Part shown: one piece after another, positions 43,772-54,620 of the stretch
How the letters are laid out: each line of letters begins with the position of its first letter
Position numbering within the stretch: the first letter of the stretch is position 1
NCBI RefSeq assembly: GCF_033097365.1
Contig: NZ_AP028461.1
Span: 5,270,001-5,334,000, forward strand
Length of the DNA stretch: 64,000 nucleotides
Source of the DNA: Actinoplanes sichuanensis
Lineage (GTDB): Bacteria; Actinomycetota; Actinomycetes; Mycobacteriales; Micromonosporaceae
Direction of reading: 5' to 3'
Notes under the pieces: generated by a model
Database searches by the model: none
What the model saw: the letters and a program-made list of their open reading frames with translations, nothing else
What the model was told of the DNA's origin: nothing
Position numbers and translations under genes: made by a program

Positions 43772-43799
43772 TGCAACCGTACCGAGGAGGTGTTGGTCC
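43772..43799 (+). promoter_or_regulatory. Candidate ECF-type promoter upstream of the sigma gene
   Basis: TGCAACC (43772-43778) followed about 17 bp later by GGTCC looks like an ECF -35/-10 pair, which would allow autoregulation. A similar CCCAACC element (minus strand, 32844-32838) lies upstream of the other ECF gene. Weak evidence. Confidence 0.3.
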
Positions 43800-43852
43800 T
43801 TCCTTGGACGGGCGCCGACGACGGGGACGAGCGCTGACGACGGGGAGGGTGA

Positions 43853-44374
43853 GTGGAGGCTGAGGACGCGGTACGCCAGGCGTACAAGGCCTATTACCGG
43901 CGGCTGGTGACGCAGGTCTTCGGTCTCGTCGGTGACCTCGCCGAGGCCGAGGACGCCGTGCACGAGGCGTTCGCGCGGGTGCTCGCGTCACCGCGGTCCT
44001 TCCTGCGCGCCGACGACGCCGAGCGGTGGCTGCGGGTCGCCGCGCTCAATGTGGCCCGCACCCGCTACCGGCGGCGGTGGCTGTTCGACCGGCTGGTCCG
44101 GTCCGGCCGGGTCGACGTCACCCCGGAGTCGGTGCCGGGCGTGTCCGGTGACCGGGTGGCGCTGGTCGCGGCACTGCGGCAACTCGCCCGCCCGACGCGG
44201 GAGGCGGTGGTGCTGCATCATCTGGCCGACCTCTCGGTGGCCGAGGTCGCGGCCACGCTCGGCGTTCCGGTGGGCACGGTCAAGGCGAGACTCACCCGGG
44301 GCCGGGCCGCGCTGGCCGCCTTCCTCTCCGACGACCAGCCGGTCTCACTGCCTGAGGGGGTACGCCATGCGTGA
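43853..44374 (+). CDS. SigE-family ECF sigma factor
   Basis: 173 aa. Region 2 (VFGLVGDLAEAEDAVHEAFA, RVLASP) and region 4 (LARPTREAVVLHHLADLSVA, VPVGTVKARLTRGRAALAA). No C-terminal extension. GGGGAGGG precedes GTG 43853. Its last 8 bases overlap the start of the Asp-box membrane protein gene, its probable regulator. Confidence 0.92.
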   Translation: MEAEDAVRQAYKAYYRRLVTQVFGLVGDLAEAEDAVHEAFARVLASPRSFLRADDAERWLRVAALNVARTRYRRRWLFDRLVRSGRVDVTPESVPGVSGDRVALVAALRQLARPTREAVVLHHLADLSVAEVAATLGVPVGTVKARLTRGRAALAAFLSDDQPVSLPEGVRHA

Positions 44375-45659
44375 ACCACAGTTCGACAGGCTGCGGTCGG
44401 AGGTCGCCGACGCGGTACGCCAACCCGAGTTCAGCACCGTCCAGGCGCGGGCCGGTAAGGTCAGGCGCCGGCGGGCCGCCACGACGAGCGCCGTGTTCCT
44501 GGTGACCGTGCTGGCCGCAGCCAGTTTCGGATACACCGTGCAGAACTCCCCGCCGGACTACGGCTCACTCGATCCGATTCCCGAGGTCACCTGCACGCAG
44601 GATTGCAGCTGGCCCTGGATAACGGCGTCGGCGAGCACCGGCTCCGAGCTCTACGGCCTCGTCGTCACCTGCCAGGACTGCGACTCCGAGCTGTACGTGT
44701 CGTCGGACGACGGCGGCTCCTGGCAGGCGCGCAGTGTACCGCCCGCACCGGGCGACGTACCCACTCCCCGCGAGGTGACGCTGACCGCGCCGGGTCCCGG
44801 GCTTCTCGTCTGGAGCGAGCGCACGTTCACCGGGGGCGTGGTCGAGACGCAGAGCACGGGCGGCCCGACCGCCGGCCCGACCGCGCCCGCCTCGATCCTC
44901 AAGACATGGATCAGCAGGGACGGCGGCAAGAACTGGATCCGGCCCGAGGCCACCACCGAACCGACCGGCGCCGTTCCGGCGGGCGCCCGGCCGGTCGACT
45001 GTGACCTGGTGGAGGCCCCGGACTGCAAGGTCGGGGTACTCGACCCGGCCAGCGGCCGGTTCAGCCCCTTGGCCACCCAGCCCACCGGCATCACCGTCGA
45101 ACCCGGGTGGAGCGATCGGGTCAGGGTGCCGATCAGCGACCGGCTCTGGGTGTCGGGACTGGATCCGGTCACGGAGAAACCGGCGGTGGCGACCAGTTCC
45201 GACGCGGGCCGAACCTGGAAGACCCATGTCTTCACCGATGGCGCGGTGATTCCTGCCGGCAACGGATGGCCGGCCTCGATGTTCGCGCCCAAGATCGCGG
45301 CCGGCCCCGATGCGACGGCGTACGTCGTCACCCAGGGAGACGACGGGTTCAGGTCTCACTACACCGCCGACGGCGGTGCGACGTGGCAGACGGGCCAGCT
45401 CATCGAGCGCGCCCGGGCGTGGCCGGGCTACGTCACCGCCGACGGCGCACACATCGTCCCGACCGACCAGGGAGCCGTCACCGCCCACGGCACCGGCCGA
45501 TACACCCAGGTCACCCTGTCCGGCATGCCCGAAGGCGCGATCCGGACCGTGGAGATCACGACCGGGCAGGCCGACCTGCCGTACCTGATGCCCACGTCGG
45601 GCGCTGAGGCGTACCTCTCGAAAGACGGTATGACCTGGCAGCAGGTCCGCCTCCCCTAA
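44367..45659 (+). CDS. Membrane protein with extracellular Asp-box propeller, ECF sigma partner
   Basis: 430 aa. Cytoplasmic N-terminus (1-38, ending KVRRRRAAT), one membrane helix (39-58), then a large extracellular domain with five Asp-box motifs S/T-x-D-x-G-x-x-W at about 112-119, 183-190, 277-284, 333-340 and 418-424. Asp-boxes mark sialidase-like or sortilin-like beta-propellers that often bind glycans. Being co-translated with an ECF sigma factor, it is probably the sigma's membrane regulator with a ligand-sensing propeller (inference). No zinc anti-sigma motif is seen. RBS GAGGGGG precedes ATG 44367. Confidence 0.82.
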   Translation: MREPQFDRLRSEVADAVRQPEFSTVQARAGKVRRRRAATTSAVFLVTVLAAASFGYTVQNSPPDYGSLDPIPEVTCTQDCSWPWITASASTGSELYGLVVTCQDCDSELYVSSDDGGSWQARSVPPAPGDVPTPREVTLTAPGPGLLVWSERTFTGGVVETQSTGGPTAGPTAPASILKTWISRDGGKNWIRPEATTEPTGAVPAGARPVDCDLVEAPDCKVGVLDPASGRFSPLATQPTGITVEPGWSDRVRVPISDRLWVSGLDPVTEKPAVATSSDAGRTWKTHVFTDGAVIPAGNGWPASMFAPKIAAGPDATAYVVTQGDDGFRSHYTADGGATWQTGQLIERARAWPGYVTADGAHIVPTDQGAVTAHGTGRYTQVTLSGMPEGAIRTVEITTGQADLPYLMPTSGAEAYLSKDGMTWQQVRLP

Positions 45660-45682
45660 CCCCCCACCGTCACACCGCGTAG

Positions 45683-45706
45683 CGGACCGGCCGTAGGCCG
45701 CGTCCG
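45683..45706 (+). terminator. Hairpin after the sigma/Asp-box operon
   Basis: CGGACCGGCC pairs with GGCCG-(C)-GTCCG around a 3-nt GTA loop, giving a 10-bp stem with one bulged base, 24 bp after the stop. No T-run. Confidence 0.45.
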
Positions 45707-45741
45707 GCCGGCGGCGTGCGCCCGAAAGGCAGGACCCGATC

Positions 45742-46845
45742 GTGAGTGTCTTATCCGCGCACCGGACGGCCACCGTCACCGAACCGCCCCGCGACGACCG
45801 GCGAGTGGCCGGGCTGGACGGTATCCGAGGCCTGGCCGCCCTCTATGTCGTGGTGCATCACTGCTGGCTGCTGGCGTTCCCCGGCTACCCGGCCAACACC
45901 GGGCCGGCCTGGCTCGGCTGGCTCATACACGGACGGCTCGCGGTTGTCGTGTTCATCGTGCTGTCCGGGTTCTCGCTGGCCATCGCCCCGGCCCGGAACG
46001 CGTGGCGCCTCGGCGGAACCAGACGGTACGCGTGGCGGCGGGCCCGACGGATCCTGCCCGCCTACTGGGCGGCCCTGATCGGCAGCGCCCTCATCGCGAC
46101 GCTCGTCCCGTACCTCCCGCACAGCGAACCGCCGACCTTCGGTTCGTTCGCCGTCTACGCCCTGATGCTGCAGGACGCCGTCGCGGCGCCCGCGCCGAAC
46201 GGCGCGTTCTGGTCGATCGCCGCGGAGGCCGGCCTGTACCTGATCTTCCCGCTGATCCTGCTGGTACGGCGACGGGCCGGCGCGATCGTGACGATGGCCG
46301 TGGTGACCGCGCCGGTGGTGCTGGCCGGACTGGTCTTCCCGGAGCTGTCGACCGGGTCCCGGGCGGTCGGTTACACCCTGGAGCTGGCGCCGCTGTTCGC
46401 CGCCGGGATGCTCGCGGCCGGGGTGGTCACGGCCGGTGACCGGATCCGGCGGCTGCCCTGGCTGGGCATGTCGGTGCTGGCCGGGACACCGGTGCTGGCC
46501 CTGATCGCGATGCGGGGATCGGTGTGGACGATCACCAACTACTACTGGGTGGATCTCGCCGTGGGTCCGGCCATCGCCCTGTTCCTGGCGGCGGTGGCCA
46601 CCGGCCGGATGACCCGGTTCCTGAGCAGCCGTCCGTTGCAGGCGCTCGGCGACTTCTCGTACAGCCTCTACCTGATCCACATGCCGTTGGTCGCCCTGGT
46701 CAGCACGCTGGTCGTCAAGCCGTACACCGGCCCGGGGTTGCTCGGCTTCGTCGTCACGGCCGTCATCGTGGTGCCGTTGTGTCTGGTGGCGGCCCGATTG
46801 TTCGCCGCCGTCTTCGAGAAGCCGTTCCGGTCCTACAATGCGTGA
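45742..46845 (+). CDS. Membrane acyltransferase (acyltransferase 3/OafA type)
   Basis: 367 aa with about ten hydrophobic helices. The family signature is present at the N-terminus (GLDGIRGLAALYVVVHHCWL, catalytic His) together with RRARRILPAYW and FWSIAAEAGLYLIFP. It transfers acetyl or similar acyl groups onto surface or exported glycans. RBS AGGCAGGA precedes GTG 45742. Its stop overlaps a possible GTG start of the next gene. Confidence 0.92.
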   Translation: MSVLSAHRTATVTEPPRDDRRVAGLDGIRGLAALYVVVHHCWLLAFPGYPANTGPAWLGWLIHGRLAVVVFIVLSGFSLAIAPARNAWRLGGTRRYAWRRARRILPAYWAALIGSALIATLVPYLPHSEPPTFGSFAVYALMLQDAVAAPAPNGAFWSIAAEAGLYLIFPLILLVRRRAGAIVTMAVVTAPVVLAGLVFPELSTGSRAVGYTLELAPLFAAGMLAAGVVTAGDRIRRLPWLGMSVLAGTPVLALIAMRGSVWTITNYYWVDLAVGPAIALFLAAVATGRMTRFLSSRPLQALGDFSYSLYLIHMPLVALVSTLVVKPYTGPGLLGFVVTAVIVVPLCLVAARLFAAVFEKPFRSYNA

Positions 46846-46847
46846 TC

Positions 46848-47816
46848 ATGGCGACCGAAGTGCTGATCGGGGCGGTGACCTGCCCGTCCGGGCAGCTGGT
46901 GATCACCGACGGCGGCTACCTGGAGATGTGGTCGGGTGCTCGGGTGCCCGACGACGAGGACCATCCGGCGACCGACTTCGAGGTGGTCGGCCCGGATGCC
47001 GAGGCGGCCGCGGAGTCCTTCGACAGGCAGACCGGCACCCGGCTGTACGACATTCCGGCGCACGCCACCGCCGAGTTCGTCGCCGAGTTCGACGAACACT
47101 GCCGCGCGCACCGGCACCGGGCGAGCCTGCGGCCGTTCGAACAGCAGGTCCCGCATCGGGAACGGGTCCGGCACGCGGTCGAATCCCGGGAGCCCGAGTT
47201 CATCGTCATGGGTGTGCCGGTGCTGCCGATCGAGGTGCCGGCCGACCGACCACTGCCGGTGACCGCGGTCCCGGCCTCGCATGGCTGGCGGTCGATGCGG
47301 ATCGGCTTCAGCGACGAGCCGGTGGCCGACTCGTGGGTGTTCGGCGAGCTCGGCATCGATCACGCCCGTTTCGTCTTCGCCGACGCCGACGCGCTGAACT
47401 CGTGGGAGCACGTCCTCCCCCTGGACGGCCTGGCCGACCTGGTGCTGTGGGGTATCGACGAGGAGCGGATCGCCACCGAGTTCGAGGTGCCGCGACTCGA
47501 CGACCCCGAGGCCCGTTACGGCTGGACGGACCTGCCGGTCGAGGACGCCTACCAGCGGGCGCTGGCCCTGGAATCCCGCCGCGAGGAGCCCGGCGCACCG
47601 CGATTCGCCGCCGATTTCCGCCCACACTCACACCACTGGCAGGTGATGCGGGCGGTCCGGGCCGCCGAACATCAGGCAGGCGTGATCCGGGTGGCCGGCG
47701 CCGACATCATGATGGCGATGACCTCGATCGGCGACGGTTTCTTCCCGGTCCACCTGGACGTGGACGCCGACGGTCTCCCGGTGGCCCTGCGCATCGAGAT
47801 CACCGCCGAGGACTGA
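46848..47816 (+). CDS. DUF4241-like hypothetical protein
   Basis: 322 aa. No signal peptide. The C-terminal SIGDGFFPVHLDVDADGLPV resembles the DUF4241 motif, whose members are uncharacterised; the assignment is tentative. Start ATG 46848; GTG 46842, which would overlap the acyltransferase stop as GTGA, is in frame and equally possible. Convergent with the SRPBCC gene, 9 bp between stops. Confidence 0.65.
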   Translation: MATEVLIGAVTCPSGQLVITDGGYLEMWSGARVPDDEDHPATDFEVVGPDAEAAAESFDRQTGTRLYDIPAHATAEFVAEFDEHCRAHRHRASLRPFEQQVPHRERVRHAVESREPEFIVMGVPVLPIEVPADRPLPVTAVPASHGWRSMRIGFSDEPVADSWVFGELGIDHARFVFADADALNSWEHVLPLDGLADLVLWGIDEERIATEFEVPRLDDPEARYGWTDLPVEDAYQRALALESRREEPGAPRFAADFRPHSHHWQVMRAVRAAEHQAGVIRVAGADIMMAMTSIGDGFFPVHLDVDADGLPVALRIEITAED

Positions 47817-47825
47817 CCGTCACCG

Positions 47826-48293
47826 CTACCGCCTTTCGACGTCGCGGGCCAGGCCGCGCAGCGTGGCGGCGAAACCCGCGCGGCCGATCAGTGTCACCAG
47901 CGGCCCGGCGTAGCGGGTGAGGCGACGTGGGGAGACGGTCACGTCCTCGATCCACTCGACCCGGCAGCGGAGGGCGGGAAGGGGCGTCACCGAGAACGCG
48001 GCGCTGCCGTGCACGACCCGGCCGTGTTTGGTGATCTCGCAGCGGCCGGGCGGATCACCCGGGTCGTCGCCCCCGGGTGGCTCCCACGTCACCACGGTCA
48101 TCGGGTCGTCGAAGCCCAGCGGGCCCACCCCGGTCCGGGCGACGAACCGGGCGCCGACCCCACCTGCCCGCTCGCCCTCGACCCGGAGGACGGTCAACGG
48201 CACCCAGTCACCGTGCCGTGGCCAGTCGACGAGCGTCTCCCACGTGGCGGTGGCCGGCGCGCGCACATCTCGGCTCACGGTGAATCGGGGCAT
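47826..48293 (-). CDS. SRPBCC (START-like) family protein
   Basis: 155 aa. Begins with FTVSRDVRAPATATWETLVD WPR-type polyketide cyclase/dehydrase-like start and follows the helix-grip pattern (VGARFVARTG, MTVVTWEPP, CRVEWIEDVTV). These bind hydrophobic ligands; role unknown. Good RBS (AGGAGAGG) before ATG 48293. Divergent from the gene at 48352. Confidence 0.85.
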   Translation of the reverse strand: MPRFTVSRDVRAPATATWETLVDWPRHGDWVPLTVLRVEGERAGGVGARFVARTGVGPLGFDDPMTVVTWEPPGGDDPGDPPGRCEITKHGRVVHGSAAFSVTPLPALRCRVEWIEDVTVSPRRLTRYAGPLVTLIGRAGFAATLRGLARDVERR

Positions 48294-48351
48294 CGGTGAC
48301 CTCTCCTGCCTTCTGGTGAGGATCACGCTACCGGTGGGGTAAGACATCCGC

Positions 48352-48978
48352 GTGGATCATGTGCGCTTGCGTTTCGACGGCTGGATCGCCGGGCTGGGCA
48401 CCGTCCAGGGCACCCGGCTGGTGGTCGGGCACTGGCCGGATTCGCCGTTCGGACCGGTCACCGACGTGATGATCGAGGAACCCGGCGGGCGTCGCCTGCT
48501 GCTCGCCGAGACCGGCGAGCTGGCCCGGTTCGTCGCCGAGACCTACACCTTCGACGAGGTACGGGTGGTGCCGATCACCGTCGACCGGGCACCACCGGCG
48601 TGGACGGTGACCGCCGGGCCGCTGCGGCTGCGGTTCACCACGGGCGGCCGGGGCGTGCTGGGCCGGCTGCTGCACGCCGTCCCGCCGCCGCTGGCCCGGA
48701 ATCTGTGGTGGGTGCGGCTGATCGACCTTCCGGCCCGGCTGTTACCGGGTGTCCGCACGCACGGCAGCGCCGGCAACGGCCGCCGCGAGTGGTACGCCGT
48801 CCGCGACCTGCACACGATCACCACCGCCGACGCGGTCCTGGACGGTCTCGACCTCGGCCGGCTGGCCCCGGTCGACCCGCCGGTCCGGTTCGGCTTCGGT
48901 TCGGCCCCGCGTTCCCCGTCGCTGGCCCGCATCACCACCACCGTGGAGGTTCGGTCAGGCGACCAGGAACGTTCCTGA
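48352..48978 (+). CDS. Conserved actinobacterial hypothetical protein (208 aa)
   Basis: No domain I can name. No signal peptide. Beta-rich start (LRFDGWIAGLGTVQGTRLVV) and a hydrophobic middle with WWVRLIDLPARLLPG; the length and layout recall uncharacterised proteins near SRPBCC genes in actinobacteria. Start GTG 48352. Its last 24 bases overlap the convergent glycosyltransferase gene. Confidence 0.7.
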   Translation: MDHVRLRFDGWIAGLGTVQGTRLVVGHWPDSPFGPVTDVMIEEPGGRRLLLAETGELARFVAETYTFDEVRVVPITVDRAPPAWTVTAGPLRLRFTTGGRGVLGRLLHAVPPPLARNLWWVRLIDLPARLLPGVRTHGSAGNGRREWYAVRDLHTITTADAVLDGLDLGRLAPVDPPVRFGFGSAPRSPSLARITTTVEVRSGDQERS

Positions 48979-50145
48979 CATGAAGACGACCAGGAAGACC
49001 GCGTGCAATCCGATCCCGAACGTCATCACGACCCGGTCGACCAACTGGTGGGAGCCCATCCGGGCCAGGACGAAGAAGATCGCCACAGCCTCCATCGAGT
49101 AGCGGGCGGCCGACTGCATCGACCGGCCGCCGACCTCGGTGGACAGCAGCATGAACAGGGTGATCGCCCCTTGCACCACCAGATAGACCTGATCCCGACG
49201 GAACCGCCACCGCCCGGTGAGACAGAGGACGAGCAGCACCACCGCGACCAGGGCGGTCCCGGCGTCGAGGATCGCGCCGATCGTGGCCGGGTGCTGCAGC
49301 CGGTGCCCGAGACCCTGTTCGATCGCGGTCAGCCAGGCCCCACCGGGGATCGTGTACTGCCGCCCCCACTGATCCTGGGCGATGCTGAAGGCGAACGGGC
49401 TGCCGAGATCCACCAGGCAGTAGACGCTGTAGGCGACCACACCGAGCGGCACCAGGGCGATCCCGAGCACGTCGGCCCGCACGGCCCGCGGCCGCCAGCC
49501 GATCTGCCGCAGGTATTCCACCGCGAGCGGCAGCATGAGCAGCACCCCGAACAGCCGGGTGGCCGACGACAACGCGCCGAGGGCACCGGCGAGCCACCAG
49601 TGTCCGCGCCGCCCGGCGTAGAGCACACCCAGCGCCAGCAGCAGGAAGAGCGACTCGTTATAGCCGATGAACAGGTAGAACCCCATCGGGAAGGCGGCCA
49701 GGTACCAGGTGGCGCGCTGGGCGACCGCCGGGCCGAACTCGTGGTCGGCCAGCCGGTGCAGCATGACCAGCGCGCCCCAGGCGGCGAGGTTGGCCACCAG
49801 CAGGGCGGCGATCAGCGGGCCGCCCGGCACGATCACGTCGAAGGCGCGAATCAGCAGCGGGTAGAGCGGGAAGAACGCGGGGAACCCGGGGCCGATGTGG
49901 TAGCCCTCCTCGGCGATCCGCACGTAGTGCCCGGCGTCCCAGCCGTTCCAGGCGAGGGCGATCGACCACAGGTCGGGGGTGCTCTCGCCCATCCGGGGCA
50001 GCCGGGCCACCGCGCTGACGGCCAGGTGCAGGACGGTCATGACGACCCAGACCGCAGATCCGGTGCGGTACGCCGTCCGCCACGGCCGAAGCACCGGTGC
50101 CGGTGCGCTCACCGGCCGGGGTGGTGCGAGGGTCAGAGTTTCCAC
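48955..50145 (-). CDS. PIG-V-like integral membrane mannosyltransferase
   Basis: 396 aa with about ten hydrophobic helices. The N-terminal loop WDAGHYVRIAEEGYHIGPGF with FPLYPLLIRAF matches PIG-V/GT-C type transferases that use polyprenyl-phosphate sugars. It probably adds mannose or another hexose to a lipid-linked or exported glycan. Overlaps the upstream GT2 gene by 13 bp; together they form a lipid-sugar supply and transfer operon (inference). Confidence 0.85.
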   Translation of the reverse strand: METLTLAPPRPVSAPAPVLRPWRTAYRTGSAVWVVMTVLHLAVSAVARLPRMGESTPDLWSIALAWNGWDAGHYVRIAEEGYHIGPGFPAFFPLYPLLIRAFDVIVPGGPLIAALLVANLAAWGALVMLHRLADHEFGPAVAQRATWYLAAFPMGFYLFIGYNESLFLLLALGVLYAGRRGHWWLAGALGALSSATRLFGVLLMLPLAVEYLRQIGWRPRAVRADVLGIALVPLGVVAYSVYCLVDLGSPFAFSIAQDQWGRQYTIPGGAWLTAIEQGLGHRLQHPATIGAILDAGTALVAVVLLVLCLTGRWRFRRDQVYLVVQGAITLFMLLSTEVGGRSMQSAARYSMEAVAIFFVLARMGSHQLVDRVVMTFGIGLHAVFLVVFMSGTFLVA

Positions 50146-51125
50146 GCCGCGCCTCCGTTGCCGGCGGTCTCCATCAGCGGGCGGCCCGGGGTGGCCGAGT
50201 CGAAGGTGACCACGTAGGGCGGTCGCCCCTGGAGGGTGGTGAAGATCCGGGCCACGTATTCACCGAGCAGCCCCAGGCAGAGCAGTTGCAGCGCGCCCAC
50301 GAACATCACCGCCACGACCATCGAGGTCCAGCCGGGGACGACGGTGCCCCACAGGTAGGCGGCCAGCGCGCCCCCGCCGATCAGCAGGCACAGTGCGATT
50401 CCGGCGGTGCCGAGCCAGGTGGCGACCCGCAGCGGGGCGGCCGAGAAGCCGGTGACGCTGTCCAGAGCGAGCCGGATCATCTTGCCGAGCGGGTACTTGG
50501 AGCGGCCCGCGGCCCGTCGTTCGCGGGTGTAAGTGACCTTGCCGCTGGGCAGGCCGAGCCACGGCACGAGCAGGCGGTGGACCGGCTGGTGCTCGGGCAG
50601 TCCGGTGAGCGCGTCGACCGCGTTCCGGGAGAGCAGTCGGAAGTCGCCGGCGTTGTGCGGGACGTTCTGCCCGACGACGCGGCGGATCATCCGGTAGTAC
50701 ATCCCGGCGGTCCACCGTTTGAACGGGCTGTCGGTGCTGCGGTCGGCGCGTACCCCGTGGACCACGTCGAGGCCGGCGCCCTCGGCCAGCCGGAGCATCT
50801 CGCCGATGGTCTCCGGCGGGTCCTGCAGGTCGACGTCGATGCTCACCACGTACTGTCCGCGGGCCCGGTGCAGGCCGGCGGTGAGCGCGTTCTGGTGTCC
50901 GCTGTTGCGGCGCAGCCGGACGACGCGCAGTTGTGGCCACTGTCGGCGCAGGCCCTCCAGGACGACCGGGGTGGCGTCGCGGCTGCCGTCGTCGACGGTG
51001 AGGACCTCGTAGGTCACGCCGAGCCCGTCGAGGACCGGCCGCATCCGCTCCGCGAAGAGCGGTAGCACGTCCTCCTCGTTGAACACCGGAACCACCACCG
51101 ACAGCCGTGGTACGGAGACGTCCAT
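50133..51125 (-). CDS. GT2 polyprenyl-phosphate glycosyltransferase (GtrB/DPM-like)
   Basis: 330 aa. GT-A domain: VSVVVPVFNEEDVLP-type start (LSVVVPVFNEEDV), VDDGSRDAT, DVDLQDPPE metal motif, and QXXRW-like GVRADRSTDSPFKRW. Two C-terminal membrane helices (about 230-250, 265-285). It makes polyprenyl-phosphate-hexose for the downstream GT-C enzyme. RBS GAGGGGC before ATG 51125. Confidence 0.93.
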   Translation of the reverse strand: MDVSVPRLSVVVPVFNEEDVLPLFAERMRPVLDGLGVTYEVLTVDDGSRDATPVVLEGLRRQWPQLRVVRLRRNSGHQNALTAGLHRARGQYVVSIDVDLQDPPETIGEMLRLAEGAGLDVVHGVRADRSTDSPFKRWTAGMYYRMIRRVVGQNVPHNAGDFRLLSRNAVDALTGLPEHQPVHRLLVPWLGLPSGKVTYTRERRAAGRSKYPLGKMIRLALDSVTGFSAAPLRVATWLGTAGIALCLLIGGGALAAYLWGTVVPGWTSMVVAVMFVGALQLLCLGLLGEYVARIFTTLQGRPPYVVTFDSATPGRPLMETAGNGGAAWKL

Positions 51126-51267
51126 GTGTGCCCCTCACTCTCATGATCGTCGCGGCGGGGAGAAGGTTGACCTGCGAGGCGATCGAAGTATGGCCATGTC
51201 GGGGTGGGGTGGCACGTTCCTGGGAGACCCGCGGAGATCTGCCTCTCAATCGGCGATGAGCTGCCAT

Positions 51268-51281
51268 CCGAGGCGCCTCGG
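51268..51281. promoter_or_regulatory. Perfect palindrome CCGAGGCGCCTCGG upstream of GH9
   Basis: A 14-bp perfect palindrome 45 bp before the GH9 -35. It may be a second regulator site, but GC-rich palindromes arise by chance in this genome. Confidence 0.3.
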
Positions 51282-51325
51282 CATCCGTCTGGGGAACCCG
51301 GTCGCGTAACACGGCGGACACAGTA

Positions 51326-53708
<2,383 letters not shown>

Positions 53709-53724
53709 GCCACGGCCGTCGGCA

Positions 53725-53760
53725 GTGGACGGGGCGGGCCGGGCCGGCCGCCCCGTCCAC
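53725..53760. terminator. Strong hairpin terminator between convergent genes
   Basis: Arms GTGGACGGGGCGG (53725-53737) and CCGCCCCGTCCAC (53748-53760) pair over 13 bp with a 10-nt loop, 17 bp after the GH9 stop, serving also the convergent PepSY gene. Confidence 0.85.
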
Positions 53761-53790
53761 CATCGCCGGCGATTCTCGCGTTCGGGCCGC

Positions 53791-54471
53791 TCAGCTCGTC
53801 CTGCTCGGTGACGGGGCGGGGCGCCGGCCGTCGGGCTTCGGACCGTGGCCGCCCGGGCCTCGCTTACCTTCGGTGACGGTCGTCAGGTCGGCGCTCACCT
53901 CGAAGTGCACCCGCTCGCCGCCCTTGGTGCCGAGCACGTGATAGGCGCCGTCCGGGCCCTTGACCACACGCGACACGGTGACACCGGTGTCCTTCGCGGT
54001 CACCGCGGCGGTCACCTTCGCCGCCTCGTCGCCGGTCACCTCCGTACCGCCGCCGAATCCGCCGCCGGGACCGCGGCCCGGACGCGCCTCACGCTCGGTG
54101 ACGGTCTTGAGGTCCGCGCTCACCTCGAAGCCGATCCGCTTACCGTCCTTGGTGCCGACGACGTGGTACGAACCGTCGTCGTCCTTCAGCACGCGGGCCA
54201 CCGTGACGGCACTGTCCTTCGCGGTCACCGCGGCCGTCACCTTCGCCGCCTCGTCGCCGGTCACCTCGGTGTGCTTGCCGCCGTGCCGACCGTGACCCTC
54301 GCCTTTACCGCCCGGCCGACCGTGACCGTCGCCCTTGCCGCCCGGGCCGTCCGCCGAGGTGCTCGGCGTGGGGGTCGCCGGAGCGGCACTGGCCACGGCG
54401 GCGCCTCCGAGGGCCAGACCACCGGCGGCGACGGCGCCTACGGCGAGCACACCGATCTTCTTCACGGACAC
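53791..54471 (-). CDS. Secreted protein with two PepSY-like repeats
   Basis: 226 aa with a signal peptide (about 1-29) and a Gly/His/Lys-rich linker. Two 59-aa repeats start with TEVTGDEAAKVTAAVTAK and end FEVSADLxTVTE; they agree at 46 of 59 positions. Each resembles a PepSY-type inhibitory domain (YHVVGTKDG / YHVLGTKGG). Role unknown; perhaps protease inhibition or cell-surface function. RBS GAGGAG precedes GTG 54471. Divergent from a lipoprotein gene. Confidence 0.82.
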   Translation of the reverse strand: MSVKKIGVLAVGAVAAGGLALGGAAVASAAPATPTPSTSADGPGGKGDGHGRPGGKGEGHGRHGGKHTEVTGDEAAKVTAAVTAKDSAVTVARVLKDDDGSYHVVGTKDGKRIGFEVSADLKTVTEREARPGRGPGGGFGGGTEVTGDEAAKVTAAVTAKDTGVTVSRVVKGPDGAYHVLGTKGGERVHFEVSADLTTVTEGKRGPGGHGPKPDGRRPAPSPSRTS

Positions 54472-54620
54472 GGGAGACTCCTCAGGCTGAAAGGGGCGGA
54501 CTCGTCTGTCCGCAGCGTCGCCGAACCACCTGTCAGGAACCTGTGGCCGTCATGGGTGCGGGCTGGCGATTTGACGGGCAATTACGATTGCCGATGCCGT
54601 CGAGAGCAGAGGAAACCCCG

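Noticed and set aside
43770..43862. 30-codon ORF before the ECF sigma gene (MQPYRGGVGPSLDG)
   Set aside because: Arg/Gly-rich with no RBS, and it coincides with the likely sigma promoter.
51079..51309. 76-codon open frame upstream of GH9
   Set aside because: Mixed third-position bases, no RBS, and it overlaps the start of the GT2 gene; better read as promoter DNA.
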